Shown one piece after another: positions 8,578-18,186 of a stretch of DNA of 32,499 bases. The stretch spans positions 176,006-208,504 of the forward strand of contig NC_090622.1 of the NCBI RefSeq assembly GCF_004359215.1. Reading direction: 5' to 3'. The stretch is from Bremia lactucae. Taxonomy: Eukaryota; Oomycota; Peronosporomycetes; Peronosporales; Peronosporaceae. Position numbers and translations under genes: made by a program. The notes beneath the pieces are model-generated. The model saw only the letters and a list, made by a program, of their open reading frames with translations. It had not been told where the DNA came from and ran no database searches. How positions within the stretch are numbered: position 1 is the stretch's first letter; the number at the start of each line of letters is the position of its first letter.

Positions 8578-8831
8578 TTGAAAGATCTGCATAGTGGTAG
8601 AATTAAGCATCCGCGTACTCATCACAGAGGACGAATACGTAACCGATCTTCGGTCAGCGGTAATTTTTGCAGAGAACGAACGGGTTCTCAGCAGCTCATC
8701 AATGGACGAAAGTGTCCTCTATGTGATGATACGATTGAGAAATATACTACTCAATCCTGGGAGTCACTTATGACAAATCCTCTTTACAAGGATTTGATTG
8801 AATTCAGGGATGTATTACCTAGAGCAGCTTC
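8578..8831 (+). pseudogene. Family A protease-RT linker (A3 copy 1)
   Basis: An open frame beginning at 8578, rich in Arg, His and Ser, that ends with NPLYKDLIEFRDVLP, the segment that leads into reverse transcriptase in this family (compare SLIKEFQDVV in B1). The open frame continues to 8883, but the part after about 8832 is antisense RT sequence and therefore an artefact of the inversion. The second copy is at 11893-12146. Confidence 0.6.
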
Positions 8832-9186
8832 ACTCTTAGACATACCATCGATGATTAGGTCTTGTCTAGGTATCGGCGTTTAAGGTGGTACCGTTCCAGC
8901 ATTCAGTTTGTTGAATGCGCGCACTATCCGCCACCCTTCTGTGGCTTTCGCACTTAGAAGGTCGGAGAGCTATGTGGGGAGGTTGACTCCCTAATAGGGC
9001 CCGCTTTAAGCCGATCGACTAATAATTTATCGATCGCAACTACTTGTTCACGAGGCAGTGACCACTGCTTCGTGACACAGTACTTCAATCCCGGTTTGAG
9101 CTCGATCTTATGTCGAGTGCTTTATATTTAGCAACTCGCGTGGAACTAAAAAATAGAGGTTAAATGAAGTATTAGAGATTAAGAGT
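8832..9186 (-). pseudogene. Inverted N-terminal RT segment inside A3 (copy 1)
   Basis: Although A3 is a plus-strand element, this 0.35-kb segment encodes reverse transcriptase on the minus strand: read from 9179 down to 8839 it gives PGLKYCVTKQWSLPREQ, then AGPIRESTSPHSSPTF, and finally DLIIDGMSK, the fingers and palm start that should precede MDLMDGFYRILM. That next motif lies on the plus strand at about 9200. The segment is bounded by ACTCTTA (8832-8838) and TAAGAGT (9180-9186), a 7-bp inverted repeat. The colinear arrangement in A2 shows the ancestral order. Also present in copy 2 at 12147-12501. Confidence 0.85.
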
Positions 9187-9720
9187 ACCATCGTTTCGTC
9201 TATGGATCTGATGGATGGGTTCTATCGAATCCTTATGCGTGAACGGGCCATCCCGTACACAGCAGTGAGCACTCCAAGTGGGATGCTCTGGGAATGACTA
9301 GTATGCCACACGGGATTAGTAACGCCCCTGCAACATACAACTGATGGGTAACAAATCTGTTGAAACCGGTGCGAGAATTCGCATGAGTTATTCCAACAAG
9401 CTATGGACGGGAAGACGGACTTGGAAGCTCATAAAACTCACGTTTGTCAGGTTCTTACACTAATGCGAAAGCATAAGTTGCACGCAAATCTCAAGAAGTT
9501 AATATTCGCTGCAAGCGAAATATTACTTCTTGGATGCATCGTCGACAAACAAGGCTTGCACCCTGATCCCATAAAGATCAAGGCAATTACCGACTGGCCA
9601 GTCCCAGTCGATGTCAGCGGGACTTAGAAAGTTCCTTGTGCTAGCGGCGTACATGCACAAATACTGACGCAATTACACCGATATGACATATCACCTCTCT
9701 CGTCTCTTAGAAAAAAAAAT
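9187..9720 (+). pseudogene. Family A reverse transcriptase palm/thumb remnant (A3 copy 1)
   Basis: From about 9195 the plus strand encodes MDLMDGFYRILMRER and AVSTPSGMLWE, then stops. A frame shift follows near 9300. The catalytic Tyr-Phe-Asp-Asp block, present (as YFDE) in A2 at 24203-24214, is missing: the sequence runs from VREFA (about 9365-9380) almost directly into AMDGKTDLEAHKTHV (9403 on). The thumb (LTLMRKHKLHANLKKLIFAA, LLLGCIVDKQGL, ITDWPVPV) is in the 9403-9627 frame, and further degenerate connection sequence runs to about 9720. Not catalytic. The second copy is at 12502-13035. Confidence 0.8.
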
Positions 9721-9789
9721 TGAGGCGATATATTTATGGAACACTGATTGTAGTAGCGTTCTACTGAAGCAATTGCATCAAGCAAAGCT

Positions 9790-10365
9790 CGATGCAATTG
9801 CCCATCTTGGCGATTTTTGATCAAGACAGATCATTTTATGTGGTCTGTGACGGCAGCGATTTCGCAATCGGCTGTGCGGTAATGCAATAAGATACAGACG
9901 GCGCGGAGCACGTCGTCTGTTACCAATCGCATCAGCTGCAACCGGCTGAACGCAACTATCCAGTGCATGACAAGGAACTCCTTGCCTGAAAAATATGCAC
10001 TGGCCAAATTTAGGGTCTATCTTTTCGGAGATAGACCGTTCATCGTATTTACGGCCCACACATCTCGCAAAGAATTGCGAGTTGGCTATTCTTCGTCGCA
10101 GAGTATAATTTCTTCGTGGAATATTAACCAGGACGACCTAATATCGTCGCTGATGCGCTGTCACGCCGACCTGATCTCGAGTTGGCTGCGCACTCCAACA
10201 GTAAAAAATAATTTCACTGTAGCAACACTCATTACAAGTGTTCCGTCGTCAGCTTTGTTTAATGACATAAAGAAAGTCTACCCAGAAAATAAGGGTTTTT
10301 TGCGTTTAATGGATCATCTGATGAATCCATCCAATAAATCTTTAAAATATTTATCAGCTTAATAT
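9790..10365 (+). pseudogene. Family A RNase H remnant (A3 copy 1)
   Basis: RNase H of the Ty3 pol type, readable in broken frames. The first catalytic strand is DGSDFAIGCAVMQ-like (about 9850-9890), and the segment YALAKFRVYLFGDRPFIVFTA lies at about 9990-10050, where active copies read (Y)TDHASL; here TAHTS, so the conserved Asp is lost. The open frame 9967-10362 continues through SQSIISSWNINQDDLISSLM, a degenerate form of the end of the domain. Family role: removal of the RNA strand during reverse transcription. The second copy is at 13105-13680. Confidence 0.72.
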
Positions 10366-10429
10366 CGATCGTCATACGATCGATACACAACACGCAACGG
10401 CTTATTGTATCACACAGCCGTTACCGGCG

Positions 10430-10996
10430 ACGCTCCTCGTCCAAACTCACAACGAATTACGCTTGCGCATCATGTATGAGTGTCACAATGCACCATCAAG
10501 TGGACATCGTGGACGTGAAAAACTTATCTCACAGTAAGTCGCGACTTTTGCTGGCCCCGCCAGTTTCAGTTCGTGCACAAGTACATTTGTGCTTGCGAGT
10601 TGTGTCAACGGGTAAAGCCTAGCCCTTCCTCCCGTGCACCTCCCCAATCTCTACTAATTCCGGCAGAATGTTGGCAGTCCGTATCTATGGACTTCGTCTT
10701 CGGATTCTCGAAGACAGTCACAGAACCAATGGAATCCTTGTTTTTGTAGACAGATTCAGCAAGATGGTACATCTCGCTGCAGTACCAGAGTCAATCACGA
10801 CTCCGAGCTGTACCCGCGTCTTTATCGACACGGTATTCTAATTCACGAATTACGCCGTAAACTGGTCTCGGATATAGATCCACGGTTTACGGCGGAGTTT
10901 TGGCAATCTGAGTTCCGATCTCTCCGAACACGGCTGACAATGTCAACTTCTGATCACCCAGAGACAGATGGTCAGACGGAACGCGTAAATCGCGTC
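10430..10996 (+). pseudogene. Family A integrase, N-terminal half, cut by the N gap (A3 copy 1)
   Basis: The HHCC zinc-binding region is visible (YECHNAPSSGHRGREK at about 10470-10520, then CACELCQRVKPS at about 10590-10625). It is followed by the catalytic core: first Asp in SMDFVFGFSK (about 10687) and second Asp in VSDIDPRFTAEFWQ (about 10865-10905). The third residue (Glu) lies beyond the gap in this copy but is present in copy 2. Frame breaks occur between these segments. It is interrupted by five Ns at 10997-11001. Confidence 0.78.
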
Positions 10997-11001
10997 NNNN
11001 N
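10997..11001. other. Five-N assembly junction
   Basis: Five ambiguous bases directly between two nearly identical 3,310-bp blocks. The most economical reading is two overlapping contig ends that were scaffolded without merging. Confidence 0.9.
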
Positions 11002-14000
11002 TTTCGAACAACAAGCGATTGCAGAAATGCACTAGCTGTCAAAAGTTAGGTCACTACGCTCATGAGTGTAGTGCTCCACGCCCAACCGAGAGGTACTGAA
11101 CGTAATTATGGACCGAATGCCTAAAAGGGCAACGGTCGCGGGTCCGACGTTGTTGCGAAATCGCAACAGCGAGACGGACCGCCAAAAAACGGTCGGGGTC
11201 AGTAGGGGCGTAACGCCCTACTGATCCAGCAACCTCAAGAAAATTTGCAGATCTCTTGACGAAAGTTGCTCCAGACACACAACTTCGCACCTGGTGGTGA
11301 GGTATCCCTTATCACCTTGAATTTAAGGTGACACATGATTTGTTACTTAGAGCCCAAGTGGGCTGTGGGGCGTCAAAAAACTTAATTCGTCGCCAGTCGC
11401 TAGAGGGTTATATGCTCAAAGATGTGAGCGCGACATTCCTCCAACTAGGATAACGGTGCGTCTAGCGACAGGCGCATCGACAAAGTGATGAAACGCGTAG
11501 TGAAATTTAACAACACGTATATATATAATAGTACGTTGATTATTACATCGTACTGGATTTGGATGACAAATTTGATGTCATCCTAGGTTTACCTTGGCTC
11601 AATATGAGCCAAGAATCAGCTGGCAGCTTCGATGCGTAAAGATGCCTTAGCCCCCACGTACTTGAGTTGAAAGCTCCTCAAAATAGTAAAGGCTTAAGTG
11701 ACTAGACTTCAGCATCCCGAGGGATTAATTACTCGGCAGCCTGTGGAAAAGGGATTCCAGGAAGAAAACAAGACATTATTTTGTTTTGGCTGAATACGGA
11801 TCAAGAGAAGGCGCTTAAACTCTAAATCTGTATGCGCCTTGAAGTTAATTTCGGAGATAACTTAATTACCAACTCTAGAACATAAACGCTTCTTGAAAGA
11901 TCTGCATAGTGGTAGAATTAAGCATCCGCGTACTCATCACAGAGGACGAATACGTAACCGATCTTCGGTCAGCGGTAATTTTTGCAGAGAACGAACGGGT
12001 TCTCAGCAGCTCATCAATGGACGAAAGTGTCCTCTATGTGATGATACGATTGAGAAATATACTACTCAATCCTGGGAGTCACTTATGACAAATCCTCTTT
12101 ACAAGGATTTGATTGAATTCAGGGATGTATTACCTAGAGCAGCTTCACTCTTAGACATACCATCGATGATTAGGTCTTGTCTAGGTATCGGCGTTTAAGG
12201 TGGTACCGTTCCAGCATTCAGTTTGTTGAATGCGCGCACTATCCGCCACCCTTCTGTGGCTTTCGCACTTAGAAGGTCGGAGAGCTATGTGGGGAGGTTG
12301 ACTCCCTAATAGGGCCCGCTTTAAGACGATCGACTAATAATTTATCGATCGCAACTACTTGTTCACGAGGCAGTGACCACTGCTTCGTGACACAGTACTT
12401 CAATCCCGGTTTGAGCTCGATCTTATGTCGAGTGCTTTATATTTAGCAACTCGCGTGGAACTAAAAAATAGAGGTTAAATGAAGTATTAGAGATTAAGAG
12501 TACCATCGTTTCGTCTATGGATCTGATGGATGGGTTCTATCGAATCCTTATGCGTGAACGGGCCATCCCGTACACAGCAGTGAGCACTCCAAGTGGGATG
12601 CTCTGGGAATGACTAGTATGCCACACGGGATTAGTAACGCCCCTGCAACATACAACTGATGGGTAACAAATCTGTTGAAACCGGTGCGAGAATTCGCATG
12701 AGTTATTCCAACAAGCTATGGACGGGAAGACGGACTTGGAAGCTCATAAAACTCACGTTTGTCAGGTTCTTACACTAATGCGAAAGCATAAGTTGCACGC
12801 AAATCTCAAGAAGTTAATATTCGCTGCAAGCGAAATATTACTTCTTGGATGCATCGTCGACAAACAAGGCTTGCACCCTGATCCCATAAAGATCAAGGCA
12901 ATTACCGACTGGCCAGTCCCAGTCGATGTCAGCGGGACTTAGAAAGTTCCTTGTGCTAGCGGCGTACATGCACAAATACTGACGCAATTACACCGATATG
13001 ACATATCACCTCTCTCGTCTCTTAGAAAAAAAAATTGAGGCGATATATTTATGGAACACTGATTGTAGTAGCGTTCTACTGAAGCAATTGCATCAAGCAA
13101 AGCTCGATGCAATTGCCCATCTTGGCGATTTTTGATCAAGACAGATCATTTTATGTGGTCTGTGACGGCAGCGATTTCGCAATCGGCTGTGCGGTAATGC
13201 AATAAGATACAGACGGCGCGGAGCACGTCGTCTGTTACCAATCGCATCAGCTGCAACCGGCTGAACGCAACTATCCAGTGCATGACAAGGAACTCCTTGC
13301 CTGAAAAATATGCACTGGCCAAATTTAGGGTCTATCTTTTCGGAGATAGACCGTTCATCGTATTTACGGCCCACACATCTCGCAAAGAATTGCGAGTTGG
13401 CTATTCTTCGTCGCAGAGTATAATTTCTTCGTGGAATATTAACCAGGACGACCTAATATCGTCGCTGATGCGCTGTCACGCCGACCTGATCTCGAGTTGG
13501 CTGCGCACTCCAACAGTAAAAAATAATTTCACTGTAGCAACACTCATTACAAGTGTTCCGTCGTCAGCTTTGTTTAATGACATAAAGAAAGTCTACCCAG
13601 AAAATAAGGGTTTTTTGCGTTTAATGGATCATCTGATGAATCCATCCAATAAATCTTTAAAATATTTATCAGCTTAATATCGATCGTCATACGATCGATA
13701 CACAACACGCAACGGCTTATTGTATCACACAGCCGTTACCGGCGACGCTCCTCGTCCAAACTCACAACGAATTACGCTTGCGCATCATGTATGAGTGTCA
13801 CAATGCACCATCAAGTGGACATCGTGGACGTGAAAAACTTATCTCACAGTAAGTCGCGACTTTTGCTGGCCCCGCCAGTTTCAGTTCGTGCACAAGTACA
13901 TTTGTGCTTGCGAGTTGTGTCAACGGGTAAAGCCTAGCCCTTCCTCCCGTGCACCTCCCCAATCTCTACTAATTCCGGCAGAATGTTGGCAGTCCGTATC

Positions 14001-14311
14001 TATGGACTTCGTCTTCGGATTCTCGAAGACAGTCACAGAACCAATGGAATCCTTGTTTTTGTAGACAGATTCAGCAAGATGGTACATCTCGCTGCAGTAC
14101 CAGAGTCAATCACGACTCCGAGCTGTACCCGCGTCTTTATCGACACGGTATTCTAATTCACGAATTACGCCGTAAACTGGTCTCGGATATAGATCCACGG
14201 TTTACGGCGGAGTTTTGGCAATCTGAGTTCCGATCTCTCCGAACACGGCTGACAATGTCAACTTCTGATCACCCAGAGACAGATGGTCAGACGGAACGCG
14301 TAAATCGCGTC
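11002..14311 (+). repeat. 3,310-bp duplicated block, copy 2
   Basis: Near-identical to 7687-10996 (offset 3,315). Its features are displaced equivalents: protease 11305-11625 (Gly-Cys-Gly-Ala at 11361-11372), linker 11893-12146, inverted RT segment 12147-12501, RT palm/thumb 12502-13035, RNase H 13105-13680 and integrase from 13745. Unlike copy 1 it continues without interruption into the C-terminal half of integrase. Confidence 0.95.
11305..13680 (+). pseudogene. Family A protease-RT-RNase H remnants (A3 copy 2)
   Basis: The second instance of the pol segment described for copy 1, with the same lesions: catalytic Asp of the protease changed to Gly, the same inverted RT block flanked by ACTCTTA (12147-12153) and TAAGAGT (12495-12501), the same missing RT catalytic block and the same loss of the conserved RNase H Asp. 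Shared lesions show that the two blocks separated after all of these mutations, which fits an assembly duplicate or a very recent tandem duplication. Confidence 0.8.
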
Positions 14312-15010
14312 ATCGAAGAGATACTTCGAGGTTACGTCCAATCGTATCCGAATTGGAGCGAGTTTGTACCGATGGTCGAATTTGCCATCAATAATTCGGT
14401 GCATGCGTCTACAACGCATACCCACGCAATTAGAGGGATCCTCTAGTTTAAGGGGTGGTGGACTCGCACGGGCCAAACCGTTTCTGGCTCATGCTCATCA
14501 CGCGTCGTAGTTAACAACGACGCGAATGATGTCGATGTCGAAGCAATCGACCGCAAGGATGAGAAAACTCCCATGGCAGTGCGTGCGCACAAAGCACACA
14601 GAAAAAGACAAAACAAATGAGTCAGCAGAGGATTTTCTGCTGGCTCGAGAATCAGTAAGCCGTTTCGTACGGATTCCATCGCTAACGCAGTGGACCCTCA
14701 GAAACGGAATGCAGACAAACAGGGAAGAGCAATTGTTTATTCATTTAACATTAATGATCTAGTACAACTCCCTACGGTAAACCTACCTAAGAGTGTAGTC
14801 ACTAATGTGGGTAGCAGTAAACTACTACCCAAATTTAATGAACAATACCGTGGTCTGCATCACAGAGACAATGCGAACACAATAAAATTGCCACGAAAGA
14901 TGCGAACGCATCCTACGTTTTACGTTGGTCGGCTCCGCCCGTACCATCAGTACGCGTTTTTTTCACGGACGGATCTGACCAACCCCTTCAAGAATCCCTA
15001 AAAGAATCTT
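13745..15010 (+). pseudogene. Family A integrase, full-length but broken (A3 copy 2)
   Basis: Integrase joins element cDNA into the chromosome. The HHCC domain is at about 13785-13940. The catalytic core has its first Asp at about 14002, its second Asp in VSDIDPRFTAEFWQ at about 14180-14220, and the third residue, Glu, in TDGQTERVNRVIEEIL at 14275-14325 (frame 14255-14446). The core-end helix continues as FVPMVEFAINNSVHAST. After a stop, the C-terminal region is split over frames 14526-14762 and 14690-15001: FNINDLVQLPTVNLPKS, then MRTHPTFYVGRLRPYHQY, the typical Ty3/Gypsy integrase C-terminal motif ahead of the chromodomain. All catalytic residues can be seen, but the frame is disrupted at least three times. 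Confidence 0.82.
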
Positions 15011-15354
15011 GTGATTACTAATCACACTTTCATGTTGAGTGTAAAGATTCATCATGCCGAACCCGAAGTTCCTCGAAATCACGAAGAGATGACGACATCT
15101 CGGCACGAAGAGCGTGATACTTCCGTTCATACTTTAACATTGAATACGCACTTTTTGAACGGTCTCCCAACCGTTCGATACGATGGTTCTGCGCCGTCGA
15201 GTGACGCTTACCGCGCTCGTGATCAAATTACTCCTCCAAATCATGGAAGAAGCGATCGCGTTTCTCGATCTTCGAGTCTAGATCCGACACATGGGTCGGA
15301 TCTAATTTTCTCTCCTACTCCATAACCATTGGTGGGCTCCCACGGTGGTCAACG
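15011..15354 (+). pseudogene. Family A integrase-chromodomain spacer
   Basis: A 104-codon open frame (15011-15325), low-complexity and rich in Ser, His, Arg and Thr, linking the integrase C-terminus to the chromodomain. An inverted relative of 15105-15222 lies at 5866-6000. No motif of its own. Confidence 0.55.
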
Positions 15355-15533
15355 TTACCATGTGGAACGTATATAAAATCACCGTGGTGTGAAGGGGCAG
15401 CGAACGATTCATTTTGTTCGCTGGCGCGGTTATCCACCTTTACATGACGGATGGGAGCCTCGTTCCCAGCTGATTGTTCACGTTGAGGGCATCGTCCGTC
15501 AGTATGACGAGACCAATCCGATGGATCAGAGAC
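15355..15533 (+). pseudogene. Chromodomain at the end of family A pol (A3)
   Basis: Encodes YHVERI, stop, then HFVRWRGYPPLHDGWEPR and SQLIVHVEGIVRQYDETNP. The W-R-G-Y/W-x-x-x-x-D-x-W-E-P pattern is the signature of chromodomains at the C-terminus of chromovirus integrases, which in characterised elements bind methylated histone H3 and direct insertion into heterochromatin. One in-frame stop (TAA) after ERI breaks it. The coding sequence runs straight into an LTR internal fragment, so the native stop and the tail of the element are missing. Confidence 0.82.
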
Positions 15534-15743
15534 TTTTATTACATGTTTTGTATTAGTTTATAATTAAGTTAGTATTAAGTAGATTGAACAGAACTTTTAT
15601 ATTAATACAGTTATTGATAAACCCTTTTTTAAAGCAAGTGTTTTAAAGAGAGTCTTCCTCTGCACGCACAAGTGTACGTGAAGTGACGTGATGCACCACT
15701 CGCACTGGGACAGTGCGAAGCGGACTTGTACCGATGCAGTACA
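15531..15743 (+). repeat. Truncated plus-strand family A LTR fragment
   Basis: Matches the 3' half of the LTR at 6291-6730 (from its GACTTTATTACGTG onward) in the same orientation. It lacks both the 5' half and about 20 bases of the 3' end. It abuts an inverted LTR directly. Confidence 0.82.
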
Positions 15744-16187
15744 TGTAACGGGGCACTACTGACCTTTTCGTACTGTTTCAGTACAAGTCCACTTCGCACT
15801 GCCTCAGTGCGAGTGGTGCCTCACGTCACTTCACGTAAACTGGTACGTGCAGAGGAAGACTCTCTTTAAAACACTTGCTTTAAAAAGAGTTTATCAATAA
15901 TGCATTAATCTAATTAAGTTTTCTTGTCTATTACTTAATAGTAACTTATTTATAATCTAATACAAACATGTAATTCAGTTTTATCTGTCTTTCTCTTTGC
16001 GCGCACCCGGCGCTGACTGGACCGCGGAGAAAGCAGATATTACGGTCTATATCTACCAATAGATAAGCTTTTAGAATATTACCATGTAAAGTAATATTCT
16101 CCAAATACTATCTGCATTTTAGAAAATATATTAATTAACAACCTTTTAGTGTTAATTTTTCATGTAACGATACACCCCGATTAATCA
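15744..16187 (-). repeat. Minus-strand family A LTR (444 bp)
   Basis: Left end TGTAACGGGG, right end ...CGATTAATCA followed by the complement of a polypurine tract. Together with the plus-strand fragment on its left it forms an inverted repeat with arms of about 200 bp around a short spacer. By orientation it is the 3' LTR of a minus-strand element whose interior starts at 16188. Confidence 0.85.
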
Positions 16188-16200
16188 CCCCTCCCTTAAA
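16188..16200 (-). other. Polypurine tract next to the minus-strand LTR
   Basis: On the minus strand TTTAAGGGAGGGG immediately precedes the LTR start TGATTAATCGGGG, matching the arrangement at 6279-6303. Confidence 0.65.
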
Positions 16201-16285
16201 CGACAAATCACTCTAACTGTCATTGGGAAGAGTGGTCACTATAAGACCACTTTATTAAAACGACAATCATTGTTAATTATATCGC

Positions 16286-17120
16286 ATGGTTAACAAGTCC
16301 ATGCGGTATGCGAATACTGCGGCGCCTTCGGCTGCGGTTCATGCAGCCGCGGGTGGCGCATTATTGTCTCTTGCGGCAGACGTTCCGTCTGCCGTATTGT
16401 CATCTTCTACCGCAACTCTAAATGTTGCGTGTGCACGTGGTGATACACCACGTGAATGTGTCCCCTCTTTGAAAGGCGACTACGAATGCGAGTCGGACGA
16501 AATGGCTGACTCGGGGAGAACAGAATGGTCGCCTGATCACGTCAGGAGGCTGACTATGACCCTTCGAATGAGGGGACTCATCCGAGTAGACGTGCTAGTA
16601 GCATTCACTACAGCACGTTCGGTTCCGACGATGAGAATGATTTCTCATCGCCAGCACCGTCTCCCGTGCCGTCACCCGCACATATTCCTGTGCGTGGTTA
16701 TGACGATGGCGTAAGCCATCGTAATAAATGTTCTTGTGGTACCCCTGCTACAGTGGGTTCCACTCAGGGGATCGTAGACACTCAAATGTCTCGTATTTCA
16801 CCTGAGAAGAAGCCGTGGCTTTTGCCCGAACAGCTAATAAATAGCTTGTTTGGGGAGACTACTCCTGGCAATAAATATCCCTAATTTATTGCGACAAAGC
16901 TACATGGCCTTGATCCCAGTGCGAAGAACTTTATTGCTAAGGAAGATTTTTATCTCGATGCTTTTTTAAGCATCGATGGTATAGTGACAACAATAAGCGA
17001 GATAAAGTCTCGCTGATGCAAGACTGGAGCTCTTTCATTCGCAAGGTCAAAGACATTGGACGCGTAGCGTGGCTTCAAAGACTTAACGCGATTCGCGTTA
17101 AGTTTGAAAACGAATTATAA
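16286..17120 (+). pseudogene. Family A antisense-oriented ORF, copy 1 (unknown function)
   Basis: The plus-strand frame from ATG 16286 gives an Ala-rich start, then an acidic Ser-rich section. After a shift near 16560-16660 it continues in the frame 16666-16884 (SPEKKPWLLPEQLINSLFGE) and further shifted frames to about 17120 (FIRKVKDIGRVAWLQRLNAI). It lies just inside the 3' LTR of a minus-strand element, hence antisense to that element's own genes. The homologue at 20366-21284 has the same order: an acidic Ser region, a RPWSPSKRNL-type block, and the ending FIQNVQNIGREAWLDKLNAF. I recognise no known domain. Conservation of the final FIxxVxxIGRxAWLxxLNAxR segment in two diverged copies argues for a real protein. 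Confidence 0.6.
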
Positions 17121-17344
17121 CCAGTGCAAGATTTAAACTGCAACGGTTGTCCCGTGAGGCAGGACTTCCATGTCTAACCTGGGGTGATTCCTGTCCGTCT
17201 TGTGTCGACAACACGAAATAAGTGAAATGGGATATTTATTCTCTTTCTTCGCCTTGAGGAAGATCTCGCATTCTCTATCGAGTTGCGCGATGCGATTGAC
17301 GTTTTGCAATCAATTTACAGGCGCCAGGGGCGCGTGTTTTCCGA
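17121..17344 (+). other. Remainder of family A 3' region, no clear gene
   Basis: Continues the family A tail (it keeps CCCGTGAGGCAGGACTTCCA, comparable to the GAGAGGCAGGTATTCCGTGCC following the other antisense ORF). One plus frame at about 17235-17345 reads FLRLEEDLAFSIELRDAIDV, coiled-coil-like, but is too short to call. Family B similarity starts near 17345. Confidence 0.4.
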
Positions 17345-17600
17345 TAGACCTTCGGTGGACTTAGACGTGCCACTCCACGTATCTCAGGGATATTACTACC
17401 CTTGATGATCGGCCTTAGGCCAACAATGCTTTCAGCATTCAGGGAGTCGTTATTACTCAACGGAGTACGTGCAATTTCACTTACTTCTGCTGAGTCGCGT
17501 TTAGAATTAATGTTTTTAACATTTTTGTTTATTAACTCAGACATGCCAATGTCTAAAACACTGATAGACTCATTCAATGATCCGCGCCAATAGCGCTTTT
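17345..17600 (-). pseudogene. Family B protease-RT linker (B2)
   Basis: The frame 17275-17577 begins MNESISVLDIGMSELINKN and carries NDSLNAESIVGLRP and NIPEIRGVARLSPP, matching the B1 linker at 4085-4330 almost residue for residue. It holds a single unit of what is a tandem duplication in B1. The end of the frame (below 17345) is outside the family B similarity. Confidence 0.7.
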
Positions 17601-17615
17601 GTTGCCTAGCAATGG

Positions 17616-17906
17616 GTAGATCTCCGCGAGGTATTTTTGAGATACGACAAATTTTAATTTCTAGTTCTAGTAATTGAAGAGTTTTGATAAGAAAAACATT
17701 TTTGATACGGTTTATTTCAAATAAATTTATTAAGATGGTTGAGAATTAAAAAAATCAAACTACTTTTTTAAAATTAGCAAATTTTCAATTTAGATATAAA
17801 AACCATTTTTTTTTCTAAATTAAACAAAGATCTTCATTTTTTTAATTAATCTCTCTCTTCTTTAATATCGTTAATTGTATATGTAAAAATCTACTTTATT
17901 CCAATA
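17616..17906. other. AT-rich patch replacing the rest of the family B protease
   Basis: About 290 bases, strongly AT-rich with long A and T runs, placed between B2 sequence equivalent to B1 about 3790 (right side) and about 4050 (left side). The roughly 260 bases of protease present in B1 are absent. No coding frame, LTR ends or repeat are apparent. Confidence 0.65.
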
Positions 17907-18186
17907 AGGACTCAACGTATTGCTGATTTCTTCTAAGGAAAGACGTCGAGCATAGTTGCAAGACGCCCCAGAGGCAATTAAATTGACCATGGCTTATCTA
18001 AGCCCTATACAGTCGCTTGAGAGACTAACAAGCCAGGCTTGTACACACGCCCGTGCCATTACGCACCGAGCTAATTGGGGCTAGGTAATGTTTACTCTCA
18101 CCTCGAAGAGGTTCAACAGAGCCTAGGCTGTCACCAGTAGGACGTCCTGCACCAACTGGGTATCGACATTTTCCCGCACCGTATCA
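17907..18186 (-). pseudogene. Family B protease, N-terminal part (B2)
   Basis: At 17964-17975 the minus strand reads Ala-Ser-Gly-Ala followed by Ser-Cys-Asn-Tyr, against Asp-Ser-Gly-Ala in B1 (3717-3728): the catalytic Asp is lost by a single base change. Upstream the sequence parallels B1 3500-3715 (the ...GTCGATACCCAG... block and the conserved segment before the active site). The right side is cut by the SINE-like insert. Confidence 0.7.

Larger units (their letters stand above)
7687..10996 (+). repeat. 3,310-bp duplicated block, copy 1
   Basis: From TTTCGAACAACAAGCG to the sequence just before the N run, this block recurs at a constant offset of 3,315 bases (11002-14311). I found two differences: A at 7834 versus G at 11149, and C at 9011 versus A at 12326. 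The contents are the end of gag, protease, linker, rearranged RT, RNase H and half of integrase. Confidence 0.95.
6291..15743 (+). mobile_element. Family A Ty3/Gypsy element A3, with internal duplication
   Basis: The plus-strand order is LTR (6291-6730), primer binding site (6733-6751), gag (6780-7735), protease (about 7990-8300), linker, reverse transcriptase (broken and partly inverted), RNase H, integrase, chromodomain (15355-15533) and a truncated 3' LTR piece (15531-15743). A 3,310-bp block covering the end of gag to mid-integrase is present twice. Without one copy the element would be about 6.1 kb, a usual size for this group. Many stops and frameshifts, loss of the RT catalytic motif and an inversion show it is dead. 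Confidence 0.85.

Noticed and set aside
8839..8883. C-terminal end of the 8578-8883 frame (SLLDIPSMIRSCLGIGV)
   Set aside because: It is the antisense translation of the inverted RT segment, not a natural protein end.
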